The position numbers and the translations under genes are program-made. The notes beneath the pieces are model-generated. The model was not told where the DNA came from and made no database searches. It saw nothing but the letters and a program-made list of their open reading frames with translations. Below, piece after piece: positions 1-10,506 of a stretch of 64,000 nucleotides of DNA. The stretch is taken from assembly GCF_014529535.1 (NCBI RefSeq), contig NW_023503632.1, forward strand, positions 558,001 through 622,000. Reading direction: 5' to 3'. Position 1 is the first letter of the stretch. Every line of letters begins with the position of its first letter. This DNA is from Bradysia coprophila. Taxonomy: Eukaryota; Arthropoda; Insecta; Diptera; Sciaridae.

Positions 1-420
1 ATTGATTTTCAACGTTCAAGAAAAGTCTATCCATAATATGAATTCCATATTATATGTTGTAGCTGCAACATAAAAAATTTTATGATGTGTCACGAGAAAA
101 TCGTCCATTTTCCAATTGTATTTCGAAATCATTTCTCATTTAAATTTTTGTCATAAAAACAATAACGAACACGCTGACATTATAGCTAACGTCATGACTT
201 GACAGTGGTGCTACACTTCTAACACTGCCAGTGTTGTCAGATATTACATCAATATTGTGAATTTTCTGAGTGTACCGAGAGAATTTAAAGGGTTAACAAA
301 TGAAATTACTGTAAACATACATTCACTTGCTCACAAAACATTTGGCTATCGTCAACACAACACTACACTGAATGCGTACTTTCAATCAAGTGAACATGTG
401 TTTTCGAGACATATGAGGAC

Positions 421-520
421 CGAAAGTAAAATGATGACAGTGACATTTACTTTCGGCCCGCAAATACGCAAGCCCACGGGGCGAAAGTAAAATGATGACA
501 GTGACATTTACTTTCGGCCC
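421..520. repeat. Two tandem hairpin-forming repeat units
   Basis: A ~38 bp unit occurs twice, at 421-457 and 482-518. Each starts with CGAAAGTAAA and ends with TTTACTTTCG, so each copy can fold on itself. The same TTACTTTCGG/CCGAAA motif recurs at 537-566. The 1-420 stretch before it has no recognisable gene. Probably a MITE relic; the family was not recognised. Confidence 0.6.
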
Positions 521-631
521 AAGGCCTGAATTTTTTTACTTTCGGTCACCATTTGAGGACCGAAAATACAAACTTTCGCAGTATTTGGCATAAAAAATTA
601 CTTTTCGTTTACAAAACTGATATCACATATA

Positions 632-865
632 ATAGGTTTGTTCCAAGGCCATATGAATTGTCAAATTTCATCCATATAACCATAACCTCAATAATATCTC
701 AGTGTAAATCGCGTAGGCGACGTTGCTCGATTTTACTTTCGAATCAGAAATCATAAAATCCAAACGATTTGTATGAAATATCACGTAAGCGACGTTGCTA
801 TGGATGAAATTGTCGTTGTTCGGGTTGTCAAAGTTCGTGTTTACAGTTACTTGGAACAAACCTAT
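632..865. mobile_element. MITE with ATAGGTTTGTTCCAAG termini (copy 1)
   Basis: The ends ATAGGTTTGTTCCAAG and its reverse complement bound a 234 bp element whose inner sequence is also partly palindromic (GCGACGTTGC on both sides). A second, opposite copy lies at 19070-19266 and is 37 bp shorter. The difference is an insert at about 731-768. It sits 100 bp upstream of the uridylyltransferase start codon, so it may lie in that gene's promoter or 5' UTR. Confidence 0.75.
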
Positions 866-964
866 TTTAACAACAAAACTGAACTGTCAAAGGTGACAAA
901 ATTGCTTTACTTTCGAATCAGAAATCATAAAATCCAAACGAAACTAAAAATAATCACAACAGAA

Positions 965-3015
965 ATGCCAAAATCCCAAGATGCCACATCGGATAAAGAA
1001 AGTAAATTTTATTTTTGAATTTCTTCTACATTCAAAATCATAAGTAGCACTGCACTCGGTTCCTTCCTTTCAGAAAAGAAGAGTGAAATAAAAGAGAAGA
1101 AAACAAAGATTGAAGATCCAGCCGATGAAGCATTGGAAAGTATGCAGAAAGCTGTTCGCAGTGAATTGATGAACTGTAAAGTCGGTGAGGAATTGGAAAC
1201 TTTAGTTCGAACGCTGCTACATAACGTTCAGCGACATCAAGTAGAGAAAGATGTCTTGGCAGCATTCCAACATCACTATCCAGGAATATTTAAAAACGAT
1301 CAAATTCGATTGTTTGGTTCGTCTGTGATGGGAATTGCATTTAAAGGTACAACAATCGACGATTAACATTGAATTGAGTTTAAATCTCTTTGACCATTGT
1401 CTTTACATCCACAGACTCAGATTTGGATTTTTATGTCGAGCTACCAAATCGGGAACAGCATAAATCAAATTTGTCTCGGATTAAAATAATTCGAGAAATT
1501 TTAGAATCCACTAAAAAGTTTGCGAACCTCCAATCGATTACCAGACCGCGAGTTCCAATTGTAAAGGGCACCCACATCGCTACACTCACTAATTGCGATT
1601 TCAATTGCTCCAATCGATTCGGTAGCCTAAACAGTCCGATTGTTGCGCATCTTGTAACATTCGACGATCGTATTCACAAGCTGGCCGTTATCATCAAATA
1701 TTGGATGAAAATCCACGACTGTTCCGGAGTGAAGCGCATATCGAATTATGCTGTTGTTTGGATGCTGATATTTTATTTGCAAACATTACCGAAACCAATC
1801 GTACCACCGATCGACGAATTTCAGCGAAATGTACCCCCATCAATGGTTTCTCATTTCAACTTTGCATTCGACTATTCGATGCCGAATAAAACGGAAAATG
1901 AGAGTCCATGGTCCGAATTACTGCTTGGTTTCTTCAAATTCTATCGTGATTTCGATTATGGTTCACAATTGATTTGTCCGTTGTACGGGAAAACGTTGTC
2001 CAAAGCGGATGTCTATGAGAACAAGATCATTGAATTGGAACGCTATAGACAAATTCTGTTGGCCGATCGCAGTGAAAGCCCAATGGACTTGGGTAAACAT
2101 AGACACTCCCTTTGCATACAAGATCCATTCGACCTTATGCACAAGATTCCCGGCGACATTTTAACCGAAAATTTTGAACGGATCGTTTGGAAAATTGGCT
2201 ACGCAGCGGAAATTGTTGAATGCGAACTACAGAAAGGGGAAACGCGATCGATGTTTTTACGAATATTTGACGTTGACCAATTTGATCGATATGCTAACGT
2301 GAAGGAATTGGAGAGAAGATCTCAAGCTAAACAACGGAACTTAGAACAACAAGCGAAGGAAGCAATGATGCTAGCAGAACAAGCAGAGCAGAACGAATAT
2401 TTATCGATTGTATCAGTTCTCTCCAAAAATGCACAAAACGGACACACGGTCACAATGCAATTAACGCCCACAAATTACATATTGAATATCAGCCAGTATG
2501 ATGCATGGAAAATCGTAACGAACAATTGCGATGTACAAATCGACGGACAGTCGATCCGAAAAGTGTGGGCTAAAGAAGTAATCGAAATGATTGCTGATAT
2601 ACTGAGATACATTTTCTGTTTGGACGTATACGATGTGCAATCTTCTGATGAATTTGTAAAAAAATTTGATTTGGTCGGAGCGCGTGACGTGTTTGCGAAC
2701 CGAAAACAAAAATCATTTAACGACAATGCGTGGGAGATGGAAGCGCTCGATTCATCGAATCGTTTTGACCGGTCGACGTATATTCCGTTAGAAGTGTCTG
2801 TTAAGATTACCGCTGGTGCTGTGAATTTCGATTGCGTTTCTATCGAATTCAATGATGAAATCAAAACGCGGAGCAAAAATTTTTATCGACTATTTCGTCA
2901 AGAGTTCTTTGATCGGATCGATTATCTTCTGAAAATTTATTTTCTTCATCGAATTGAAATGGCCAAGTCTGACATTGCTAACGCGGATCAAGCAAAAGAC
3001 CAGGGATGCATGTGA
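965..3015 (+). CDS. Terminal uridylyltransferase / non-canonical poly(A) polymerase
   Basis: It adds uridines or adenosines to RNA 3' ends. Exons 965-1001, 1074-1346 and 1415-3015 (introns of 72 and 68 bp with GT/AG ends) join in frame to 636 residues. Seen: an FGSS nucleotide-binding turn at about residues 93-96, the DSDLD catalytic pair (D106, D108), a third acidic residue in NCDFNC (D165), the NRFGSLNS segment, and the PAP-associated domain ending in CIQDPFDLMHKI. A basic, helical N terminus (KEKKKSEIKEKK) and a charged C-terminal region lack known domains. A poly(A) signal AATAAA lies at 3126-3131. The family includes insect Tailor and related proteins and vertebrate TUT1-like enzymes; which one is orthologous cannot be settled by eye. 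The first-exon start is inferred from frame continuity: 12 codons precede the first intron. Confidence 0.88.
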
Positions 3016-3288
3016 CTCAATTTTGTCACTTTTAGCAAACAAATTTTGAAGAGGTTGTAAGTGAGCAACTTTTTTTAGTTATTATCCAACTTTTCTCACT
3101 TTTTCTCACTTATTTCGCCATCCACAATAAAAACTACATGAAAAAGCTGTTTTATGCTGTTTTTATGAAACAATTCTTTTATGCAATTCAGTGATGATAT
3201 TTGTAACTTACGCCGCCTGTGTGCAATGTCGTATGAACATCTTCGATATTTATTCGATTTTCTTCATTGCATAAAACGTTGTATGCAA

Positions 3289-3399
3289 CAAGAATCGTAT
3301 GCTGGCATATTATCGCACACGACGTCTTGCCAACCTCGGCCTCGCATCGGATTGGCAATCTGACATCTAATGCGATAACATACCTTCATACGATTCTTG
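3289..3399. repeat. Short inverted-repeat element
   Basis: The sequence beginning CAAGAATCGTATG at 3289 returns inverted at 3371-3399 with a few mismatches, bounding ~111 bp. No coding potential. It lies 270 bp past the uridylyltransferase stop. From here to 3692 nothing else was recognised. Confidence 0.55.
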
Positions 3400-4213
3400 T
3401 TACATAAATAACTATTGTGACTACAGCATTCGATTTTCTCGTTTTTTGATTGATTAAATGTATCACACTCTACGGCTTCGGCTACGGTATAATGGAAGAG
3501 GTTAAGTTTTTGATAGCCAAATATAAAATTAGCTATCAAGTTGACCTGATTATAACTTCTTAACTCAGACTACCATTTAGGTGGGTCATATCCATTGACT
3601 GATATTGAAATAGTGTTCCACACGTGTATTGACTCTGAATGATAATAAAGTTGTTATTTATTTTTAAAAAAATGAATTTTCTTAATTTTTAGAGTGATAT
3701 CGCCAAATCTGCAGGTGATTTTTTTAACTTTGGGAAAAAGCGGTCTCTGATTTTAATGAGTGATAGCTCGTTGGATTCGTCTTTCAATTTTAAAAAACAC
3801 GTATCTTTCACTTTTTCTTAAAAAAATTTGTTTTCTGTGAAAAGCGTGCAAAAGTGAAGAGTGAAGACATGTCAGAGGGTTGGAAAGACCTATAGGTACC
3901 GCTTGGTGCTAGTAGATCCACGAGAGTTATGACTAAAAATGTAGTGAATGTTCGGAGAGTCCGCCTTCTCTGCAGCTTCGATGTTGCACGGAACTGAGTA
4001 TGGGGTGTTGTAGCTGGCCTCGCCCACTATGGTTCCACATATAAATAAACCCAGTACTTTTGTGCTGCAAGCCTAGGTCTTAAAAAAAATGGTGCCAAAA
4101 TGTGGATTTTTTCCTTTTTTATCGTCTACTATTCATTTACCTTATCAATAGAAAAACGCTTCGCTATGTCGCGAATATATGTCGTTAAAACATATCTAGT
4201 GTTAGTAATATTA

Positions 4214-4336
4214 CAGTGAACGACATCTCAAATGTCTCACTGTCATTTTTTTCAGAGAATGTCATTGTGAATTTGCAATGACACAATAAAATTCTCAGAA
4301 AAATTTGACAGTGAGACATTTGAGATGTCGTTCACT
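4214..4336. mobile_element. Palindromic MITE with TA target duplication (copy 1)
   Basis: This 123 bp element starts CAGTGAACGACATCTC and ends with the reverse complement. TA flanks both sides (4212-4213, 4337-4338). A second copy with the same ends and TA duplication is at 54680-54804. TA duplication is the mark of Tc1/mariner-like transposases. It interrupts the left arm of a larger palindrome. Confidence 0.85.
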
Positions 4337-4337
4337 G

Positions 4338-4660
4338 TAAGAGAAAAATTATTATTAAATTTTTTTCTCGGAGTAATTTAGTCAAATAAAGTGTTAGCGT
4401 ATAGCAAATGACCTCAGGACGCCGGGACAGTAATTAGTTTTTCATTCGGACCAATATTTGCTACGTGACAGGAGTTTGGAAAAACCATATAATCAAGTGG
4501 GAGCAAACGGTTTTCCAAACTCCTGTCACGTAGCAAATATTGGTCCGAATGAAAAACTAATTACTGTTCCGGAGTCCTGAGGTGATTTGCTATACGCTAA
4601 CATTTTATTTGACTAAAATCCTCCGAGAATAATTAAATAATTTTCCTCTTGATATTACTA
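4338..4660. mobile_element. Foldback element interrupted by the TA MITE
   Basis: Arms around 4380-4485 and 4510-4614 are near-perfect reverse complements, including the tract GGACCAATATTTGCTACGTG, with a short loop near 4490. The match continues outward, past the MITE insertion, to GTTAGTAATAT at about 4201 and its complement near 4655. A related palindrome lies at 42837-43253 (shared AGTCAAATAA...ATCGTATAGC and TCCTGAGGTCA tracts). Confidence 0.75.
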
Positions 4661-4994
4661 ACATTGGATCTGACTAGTAGTCAGAATTTTGGGTTTCTAA
4701 AATAATGTCGTAAATTGTTGGTTTTATTTCAGAGGTACTTCGTCAGGGCTTTCGTAATTCAGTAAATTTGACTATGTCCAACTTCGGCTAGGTGGGCAAT
4801 AATGTCAAGGACGCAAGCGGGTTACGGAAGCATTTTGGTAACAGACGCATAAGAGGGTTGAAGACGTATTAGGGTTACAGGCGTATTAGGGCTACGGACG
4901 TATTATCAGTCGCAGCAAACAGACGCGCCGACTTTACTTTTTCCCGTCGGGGGCAAGCTTTATATGGGAATTTAGAAAATTCGCTTAAACAAAC

Positions 4995-5949
4995 TGAGGG
5001 ATTCTTTTGAAAAACAGCCTACCGAAATCGGGCGTGTTTTCTAGTGGACCTTTTAATAGGTACCTAGAAAGGACTTTGACCCTTGAAGCCAAAACCACTC
5101 TCAAAAAAATTCTTAGAAGCTTTTATAGCTGGTGAAAGGTGATCGAAAGCCGAAAATTTGCACTTTTCTTACCAAAATTTCTCCGGGTACACGAGCCGTA
5201 CAGGGTCGTGTGGGGTGTCATTAGAAAGGTAATCACATGTACTATTGAGCCGAATAGAGACTCATTGCTTTTAAAATTAATCCACACTGAAATATATGCA
5301 GTTGAAGTTTTCAACAGAAAACTTGCACTTTTCTTACCAATATTTCTCCAGTTACACGAGCCGTACATGGTGGTGTGGGGTATCATTTGAAAGGTAATTT
5401 TATGTGCTTTTGGGCCAAATAGGGTCTTATGGGGTTTGGATGCATATGCGATGAAATATGAGAAGTTGAAATGTTTAAGTGCCCATATTTCATCGCATAT
5501 GCATCCAAACCCCATAAGACCCTATTTGGCCCAAAAGCACATAAAATTACCTTTCAAATGATACCCCACACCACCATGTACGGCTCGGGTAACTAGAGAA
5601 ATATTGGTAAGAAAAGTGCAAGTTTTCTGTTGAAAACTTCAACTGCACACATTTCAGTGTGGATTAATTTTAAAACCAATGAGTCTCTATACGGCTCAAT
5701 AGTACATGTGATTACCTTTCTAATGACACCCCACACGACCCTGTACGAAACGTGTACCCGGAGAAATTTTGGTAAGAAAAGTGCAAGTTTTCGGTTTTTG
5801 ATCACCTTTCACCAGTCACAAAAGCTTCGAAGAATTTTTTTGAAAGTGGTTTTGGGTTCTAGGGTCGAAGTCCTTTCTAGGCACATATAAAAAAGTCCAC
5901 TGGAAAATGCGTCCGATTTCGGTAGGCTGTTTTTCAAAAGAATCCCTCA
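4995..5949. mobile_element. Giant palindrome: two 466 bp arms and a 23 bp loop
   Basis: The left arm 4995-5460 and right arm 5484-5949 are equal in length and complementary over nearly their whole extent. The loop is 5461-5483. The outer end reads TGAGGGATTCTTTTGAAAAA. Open frames inside mirror each other and are not genes. A diverged copy of the terminal ~150 bp lies at about 39584-39735 in a ubiquitin-conjugating enzyme intron. It lies inside the 3693-7248 element. Confidence 0.85.
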
Positions 5950-7248
5950 CTGTCCTTTATTTATCACTATTTTCATATGAATGTAACAATGGCAAAAGTG
6001 TATATTTGTAACAGACATGCCGACTTCTACTTTCTCGTTGGGTGCAGTGCAGTGCACAATGTAAATTACAAGGAAATGGTTGTATATGTTGAGCTGATTG
6101 AGGGGCTTTCAATCTAACGTTACGTATTTAAAGGTTCAGTGGAATACAATGTAGATAAGAAGAGAAAGGATTTCGCGAGCGGAGCGAGCGAAATTTTTTG
6201 ATTCTTTGTCTTTCACAAACAGTAAAATAGATCATTTTGTTAAATAACAAATTCATTTCATGCTAGCTCAACATTCTCATTTACAATAAGAGCTAGAATT
6301 GCATCAGTGTTTGTTTACAAATAGTCTTTAAATACTGTTGCAGACGGTTGTTTCTCCTTTAAATTCGACTAAGTTCGAAGTAAGTAGATCCTTTAGAGAG
6401 AACCACTGACATAAATTGAAGTCACGATCTAACCGGAAATTGGTTTTTTGGTGAATTTATGTTCTGGTCGTTAATGTCTGCATAGCTTGAAAAACAGCTT
6501 TCATGACTTCCAGTACTTTAACCTCTAGTATTTTTCTAGTCTAATTACGAAGGAGTATGCAGGCGCCGCTGGCAACATTTTCGGATTTAGTAGTATTCAT
6601 AGTGTCATCGTTCGTTCAAAATATTATTAGATTCAATATATTACAACTCTAAGAAACTTTGTTATTATTAGAATTCTCGGATTTGATCGTTGGGTGCATT
6701 GACGCAGGCTATCACTGAAAGTCTGCGTGTATGAATTGTAAACATTTTGATAATCCCGTTGGGGGCAACGCTCTGACTGTTCTGATGCCTTGTTTTCCAA
6801 GAATTCTGTAGGCTTGCAGCACAAAAGTACTGGGTTCATATGTACAACAATAATGGGCGAGGTCAGCTACAACACCCCATACTCAGTTCCGTGGAACATC
6901 GAAGCTGCAGAGACGGCGGACTCTCCGAACATTCACTATATTTTTAGTCATAACTCTCGTGGATCTACTAGCACCAAGCGGTGCGTATACTCTACCTGTA
7001 GGTCTTTCCAAGGCCGACAATCTTACAACAATTTAAAATAATTTTTTCTTGAATTATTGTCGAAAAACTGTTTTCGGTACCCTCTGACATGTCTTCACTT
7101 TTGAACGCTTTTCACAGAAAACAATTTTTTTTAGAAAAAGTGAAAGATACGTGTTTCCTAGAATTGAAAGACAAATCCAACGAGCTATCGCTCATTGAAA
7201 TCGGAGACCGCTTGTTCCCCAATCACTTGAAGATTTGGCGATATCACT

Positions 7249-7883
7249 ATTAAAATAGCTTTCATTGGCATTTTCAAATTGATCTTGAGAATTAAAAAAA
7301 TTCTACTTCACACCGATAAAATTTCCTATTCTTATTCGCTTTGGACTATCAATCCAACGGAAAAATTCTTCTTGTAGCATTTCTCATGCAATTAGTCATT
7401 TGCGAAACTGACATCAAAATTTGATTCTTCGACTATTAAATCTAAATTCTTGATAATCAGTAAGGAATTAGTCAAGTTATTAAGCCGTCAAAAAGGAGAA
7501 AAAAAATGGGAAGAACTGCCAGATCATCTACCCGAGCGGCACTCACTTAAAATCAATTGAGTATGAATGGGTTTGAATGACATAAGGTATATGGTATTAA
7601 TACCTCATTCATATTCAATATATTTTGAGTTAGTGCCCTTCGGACTCACAGAGCCAATTTTTGAATTTAAACTCAGAAATTTAATTCTTCGTCAAAATCC
7701 GTTAGGAATTACTCAAGTTATCGTGTCAATAAAAGTACAGGCTTTTCTTTTGAGAATTTCTTCCAGATCATTTGATCATCTTCGAACTTAACCCGAGCAA
7801 TTTAATCCTTCATCAAATAAAAAAAAGATTTTGAAAATCTGTTGAGAATTGCTCAAGTTATCGTGATAATAATTTCGTACCTA
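7249..7883. other. Gene-free spacer
   Basis: AT-rich sequence with repeated phrases such as AATTACTCAAGTTATCGTG (7698 and, varied, 7848), suggesting a decayed tandem or dispersed repeat. No gene recognised. Confidence 0.5.
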
Positions 7884-8214
7884 CAATTAGGTTCCAAACA
7901 AATATTTTTTTTATTTTTCTTCGGTGCAAAACATTATTATAAGATACTTTGCTTCGTATTATATGCCAAAAAAATGTTTAATTTTTTTTATAGAACACTT
8001 TGAACACGCAAAAAATCATGAAAATTCGAATCGGAATACACTCCGGAGTGTATTTCGTTTCGTCAATTCGTTTTTTTCGTTATTTTTTGGGTTTTCAAAA
8101 TGGCTTATAAAAAAAAGTAAACATTTTTTTGGCATATAATACGAAGCAAAGTATCTTATAATAATGTTCTGCATCGAAGAAAAATAAATTTTTTTTTTGT
8201 TTGGAACCTAATTG
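7884..8214. mobile_element. Foldback element, family of 51604-51921
   Basis: A palindrome bounded by CAATTAGGTTCCAAAC and its complement, centred on ACACTCCGGAGTGT near 8046. Arms share the tract TAAGATACTTTGCTTCGTAT. It has the same plan (ATCGATGG-like arms, then AAAACACGAAAATTCGAAT-like centre) as the palindrome at 51604-51921 and the half copy at 61480-61630, but is clearly diverged. Confidence 0.75.
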
Positions 8215-8430
8215 GTAAAAGTTTCCTATGTGCAGAATGAGCACCAGCTTTGTATTTTTAATAATTCAAATACAACCTACACACAGTGCATTTCTACGTT
8301 AACGTCATCTATGCGCGCACATAACACGTATGAATGAAGTAAATACATTGTTAAGAATGTGTGCGTTAGTAAATCCAGCTGGTGATATTCAGCTAGTGCT
8401 CATTCTGCACATAGGAAGCTTTTAACAATT
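8210..8430. mobile_element. MITE with ~37 bp terminal inverted repeats
   Basis: The left end AATTGGTAAAAGTTTCCTAT returns inverted at 8394-8430 with few mismatches and includes TGTGCAGAATGAGCAC. The interior is unique non-coding sequence. It abuts the preceding foldback element, sharing a few end bases. Confidence 0.75.
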
Positions 8431-8514
8431 GTACATTTTCCTAATTTATGTTGAAATATAGCGACTTCGTTGCGGATTCGCTACGTCGTAGGAGAAACGT
8501 TGTTCCTAACTTAT

Positions 8515-8718
8515 TATTGAAACTCTGATAATGTGTCGATTGCAGTTTGCGGTTTAAAATGAAACCGATCAATGACTCGTAGAAAAAGCGACATAAATAA
8601 AACAAACGTTGAAAGGGCGACACGCCCGAATTAAGTGTTTCTCTTAAACGATCCAAAACTCCACTATAAATAGAAGCTGCTAGAGTCTAGCTGGTAGCTA
8701 GTCGTCTAGGTTTTAACA
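8515..8718 (+). repeat. 5' LTR
   Basis: Starts TATTGAAACTCTG and ends TTTTAACA. A TATA-like ACTATAAATAGAAG sits at about 8662-8675, ~45 bp from the LTR end, and probably drives element transcription. LTR ends are imperfectly complementary (TATTGAAA against TGTTAAAA). Confidence 0.92.
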
Positions 8719-8798
8719 TTTGGCGCCCCCGGGTGGACAAGGTTTTGGAGCGTTAGATTAAAAGGAAAGAAAATTCGACGATTCGCTGAAGTTTCAAA

Positions 8799-10007
8799 AT
8801 GGACAGATTGAAAAAAGCCCGTACACCTATTCGTGGACTCATTACAAGATCCCTGAACGAATTGGAAACTGAACTGTTGAATCCAGTGAAAGATGTCATC
8901 CGTTTGAAGACGAGATTTGAGAGACTGAATGATTTGCAATCCAGAATTCAGGATGCAGATGAAGGAATCTTCAACGAAATGTTATTGGGTCCGAACGTTA
9001 CCGAAGAAGAACAGTTGAAGGAAGCAATGGATTGTGAAGACATTTTAATACTTCTCGTTACGGCTAAGATGAGAATCGATAAGGAAGTAATGAAGATCGA
9101 ATCAGCAGAGCAAGTAGTTCAAGGTGATGAAGCATCTTCGATCAGTTCCGTGTCTCGAAAACGTCAGTTTATGTTACCGAAGATAGAATTGAAGAAATTC
9201 AGCGGAAAAATATTGGATTGGTTGAGCTGGTGGGCGCACTTCAGTAAAATTCACGAGGATGAAGAGTTGCATGCCACAGACAAATTCCAATATTTAATTC
9301 AATCGATGGAACCACACTCGAGAGGAGATGATATCGTTAAAGGATTTCCAGCAACCGAAGCGAATTATCCGAAGGTGATTGAAGTATTGAAAGAAAGGTT
9401 TGGCAAGAAGAAATTACTGATTCAGGTGTATGTTCGTGAATTGTTCAAAATGAGTTTGAATAATCTCAACAAGGGATCATGTATTTCGTCGATATACGAC
9501 AAATTGGTGTGTCAAGTCCGAGCTTTAGAGTCATTAAATATATCGTTGGAACAAACATCCCTATTTTTGTATCCAATGGTAGAGTCCAGTCTACCAGAAG
9601 ACACCTTGATTGGGTGGCAAAGGAGTTCGATGTACGAAAAGGATGGATCACAAGAAACTCCACCGAAAGGAGAACTGGACTACTTGTTGGAATTTCTTCG
9701 ACAAGAAGTGGATCTTGAAGAGCATCGAGCGTTAGCAAGATCGAAATTCGATACAATGTCAATGGCGACATACATGAATGGAGATGCAACGGCAAATTGC
9801 ATATTTTGTGAAGATCGTCATTTATCTCAAGAGTGTATGGAAGCACGTAACATGCAACTGGAATCAATACGAAGAATAATCAATGAAAATAAAGTATGTT
9901 CACGGTGTTTCAAGTACGGTCACTTTGTCAAGCAATGTAAGGAGGATGTTAAATGCGTTGCATGTTCTAAACCGCATTTTGAAATCATGTGTCGGAAGTC
10001 ACGGTAA
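8799..10007 (+). CDS. Gag polyprotein of the BEL/Pao element
   Basis: This 402-residue protein is the capsid/nucleocapsid precursor that would package element RNA in the cytoplasm. Seen: a coiled, charged N terminus; a central BEL/Pao Gag region (KKFSGKILDWLSWWAHF, then FPATEANYPKVIEVLKERFG); and a C-terminal CCHC zinc knuckle CSRCFKYGHFVKQC followed by CVACSKPHFEIMC, a second Cys/His cluster. In full BEL elements the frame continues into protease and reverse transcriptase. Here it stops at TAA (10005-10007) right after the zinc-finger region and is followed by a minisatellite. The frame is intact, so the protein could still be made. Confidence 0.88.
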   Translation: MDRLKKARTPIRGLITRSLNELETELLNPVKDVIRLKTRFERLNDLQSRIQDADEGIFNEMLLGPNVTEEEQLKEAMDCEDILILLVTAKMRIDKEVMKIESAEQVVQGDEASSISSVSRKRQFMLPKIELKKFSGKILDWLSWWAHFSKIHEDEELHATDKFQYLIQSMEPHSRGDDIVKGFPATEANYPKVIEVLKERFGKKKLLIQVYVRELFKMSLNNLNKGSCISSIYDKLVCQVRALESLNISLEQTSLFLYPMVESSLPEDTLIGWQRSSMYEKDGSQETPPKGELDYLLEFLRQEVDLEEHRALARSKFDTMSMATYMNGDATANCIFCEDRHLSQECMEARNMQLESIRRIINENKVCSRCFKYGHFVKQCKEDVKCVACSKPHFEIMCRKSR

Positions 10008-10210
10008 ATCGTCAATGGGACAACAATGGTCAATGGGACAACACAACAATGGTCAATGGGACAACATAACAATGGTCAATGGGACCACAATCGTGAATGG
10101 GACAACAATGGTCAATGGGACAACAATCGTCAATGGGACAACAATGGTCAATGGGACAACACAACAATGGTCAATGGGACAAGAATCGTCAATGGGACAA
10201 ATAGAAACTA
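10008..10210 (+). repeat. Minisatellite of 18-bp units inside the retrotransposon
   Basis: About ten copies of GTCAATGGGACAACAATG and variants (CGTCAATGG, GACCACAATCG) follow the gag stop codon directly. The unit is a multiple of three and lacks stops, so more than one frame stays open across it and would give Gly/Asn/Gln/Trp-rich repeats. It occupies the place where pol should start. Confidence 0.9.
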
Positions 10211-10292
10211 GTTAATGCGACGAGCTTCTTCAGTAAATAAGTTGGTTTAAACGGTAGGAGCAAAATTGTAAAATTATTTCGGTAAAATAATT

Positions 10293-10302
10293 GGTGGGAG
10301 GA
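10293..10302 (+). other. Polypurine tract
   Basis: GGTGGGAGGA lies directly before the 3' LTR, the expected primer for plus-strand synthesis. Confidence 0.7.
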
Positions 10303-10506
10303 TATTGAAACTCTGATAATGTGTCGATCGCAGTTTGCGGTTTAAAATGAAACCGATCAATGACTCGTAGAAAAAGCGACATAAATAAAACAAACGTTGA
10401 AAGGGCGACACGCCCGAATTAAGTGTTTCTCTTAAACGATCCAAAACTCCACTATAAATAGAAGCTGCTAGAGTCTAGCTGGTAGCTAGTCGTCTAGGTT
10501 TTAACA
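10303..10506 (+). repeat. 3' LTR
   Basis: Matches the 5' LTR at all but one of 204 positions by eye; followed by the CTTAT duplication. Confidence 0.92.

Larger units (their letters stand above)
3693..7248. mobile_element. Large non-autonomous DNA element with ~400 bp terminal inverted repeats
   Basis: The left repeat (3693 to about 4075) begins AGTGATATCGCCAAATCT and returns inverted at about 6809-7248, with scattered mismatches and small indels. The matched tracts include the GACATGTC segment near 3868/7088 and the tract around GTACTTTTGTGCTGCAAGCC at the inner end. No transposase-like reading frame exists inside. The interior holds at least two more palindromes (about 4340-4660 and 4995-5949) and a TA-flanked MITE (4214-4336), so the element has served as a nest for others. 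A clear target-site duplication was not found. The superfamily is unknown. Confidence 0.75.
8515..10506 (+). mobile_element. Complete gag-only BEL/Pao LTR retrotransposon
   Basis: Two 204 bp LTRs (8515-8718, 10303-10506) differ at one base that I can see (near 8540 versus 10328), so insertion is recent. A perfect 5 bp target duplication CTTAT flanks it (8510-8514, 10507-10511). A primer-binding-site-like TGGCGCCCCCGGG follows the left LTR and a purine tract GGTGGGAGGA precedes the right one. The only long gene is gag; no protease, reverse transcriptase, RNase H or integrase is present in the 2.0 kb. It must rely on enzymes from a related element. Confidence 0.92.

Noticed and set aside
5123-5890. 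Protein-coding frames inside the giant palindrome
   Set aside because: The frames are mirror images on the two arms and show no protein features.
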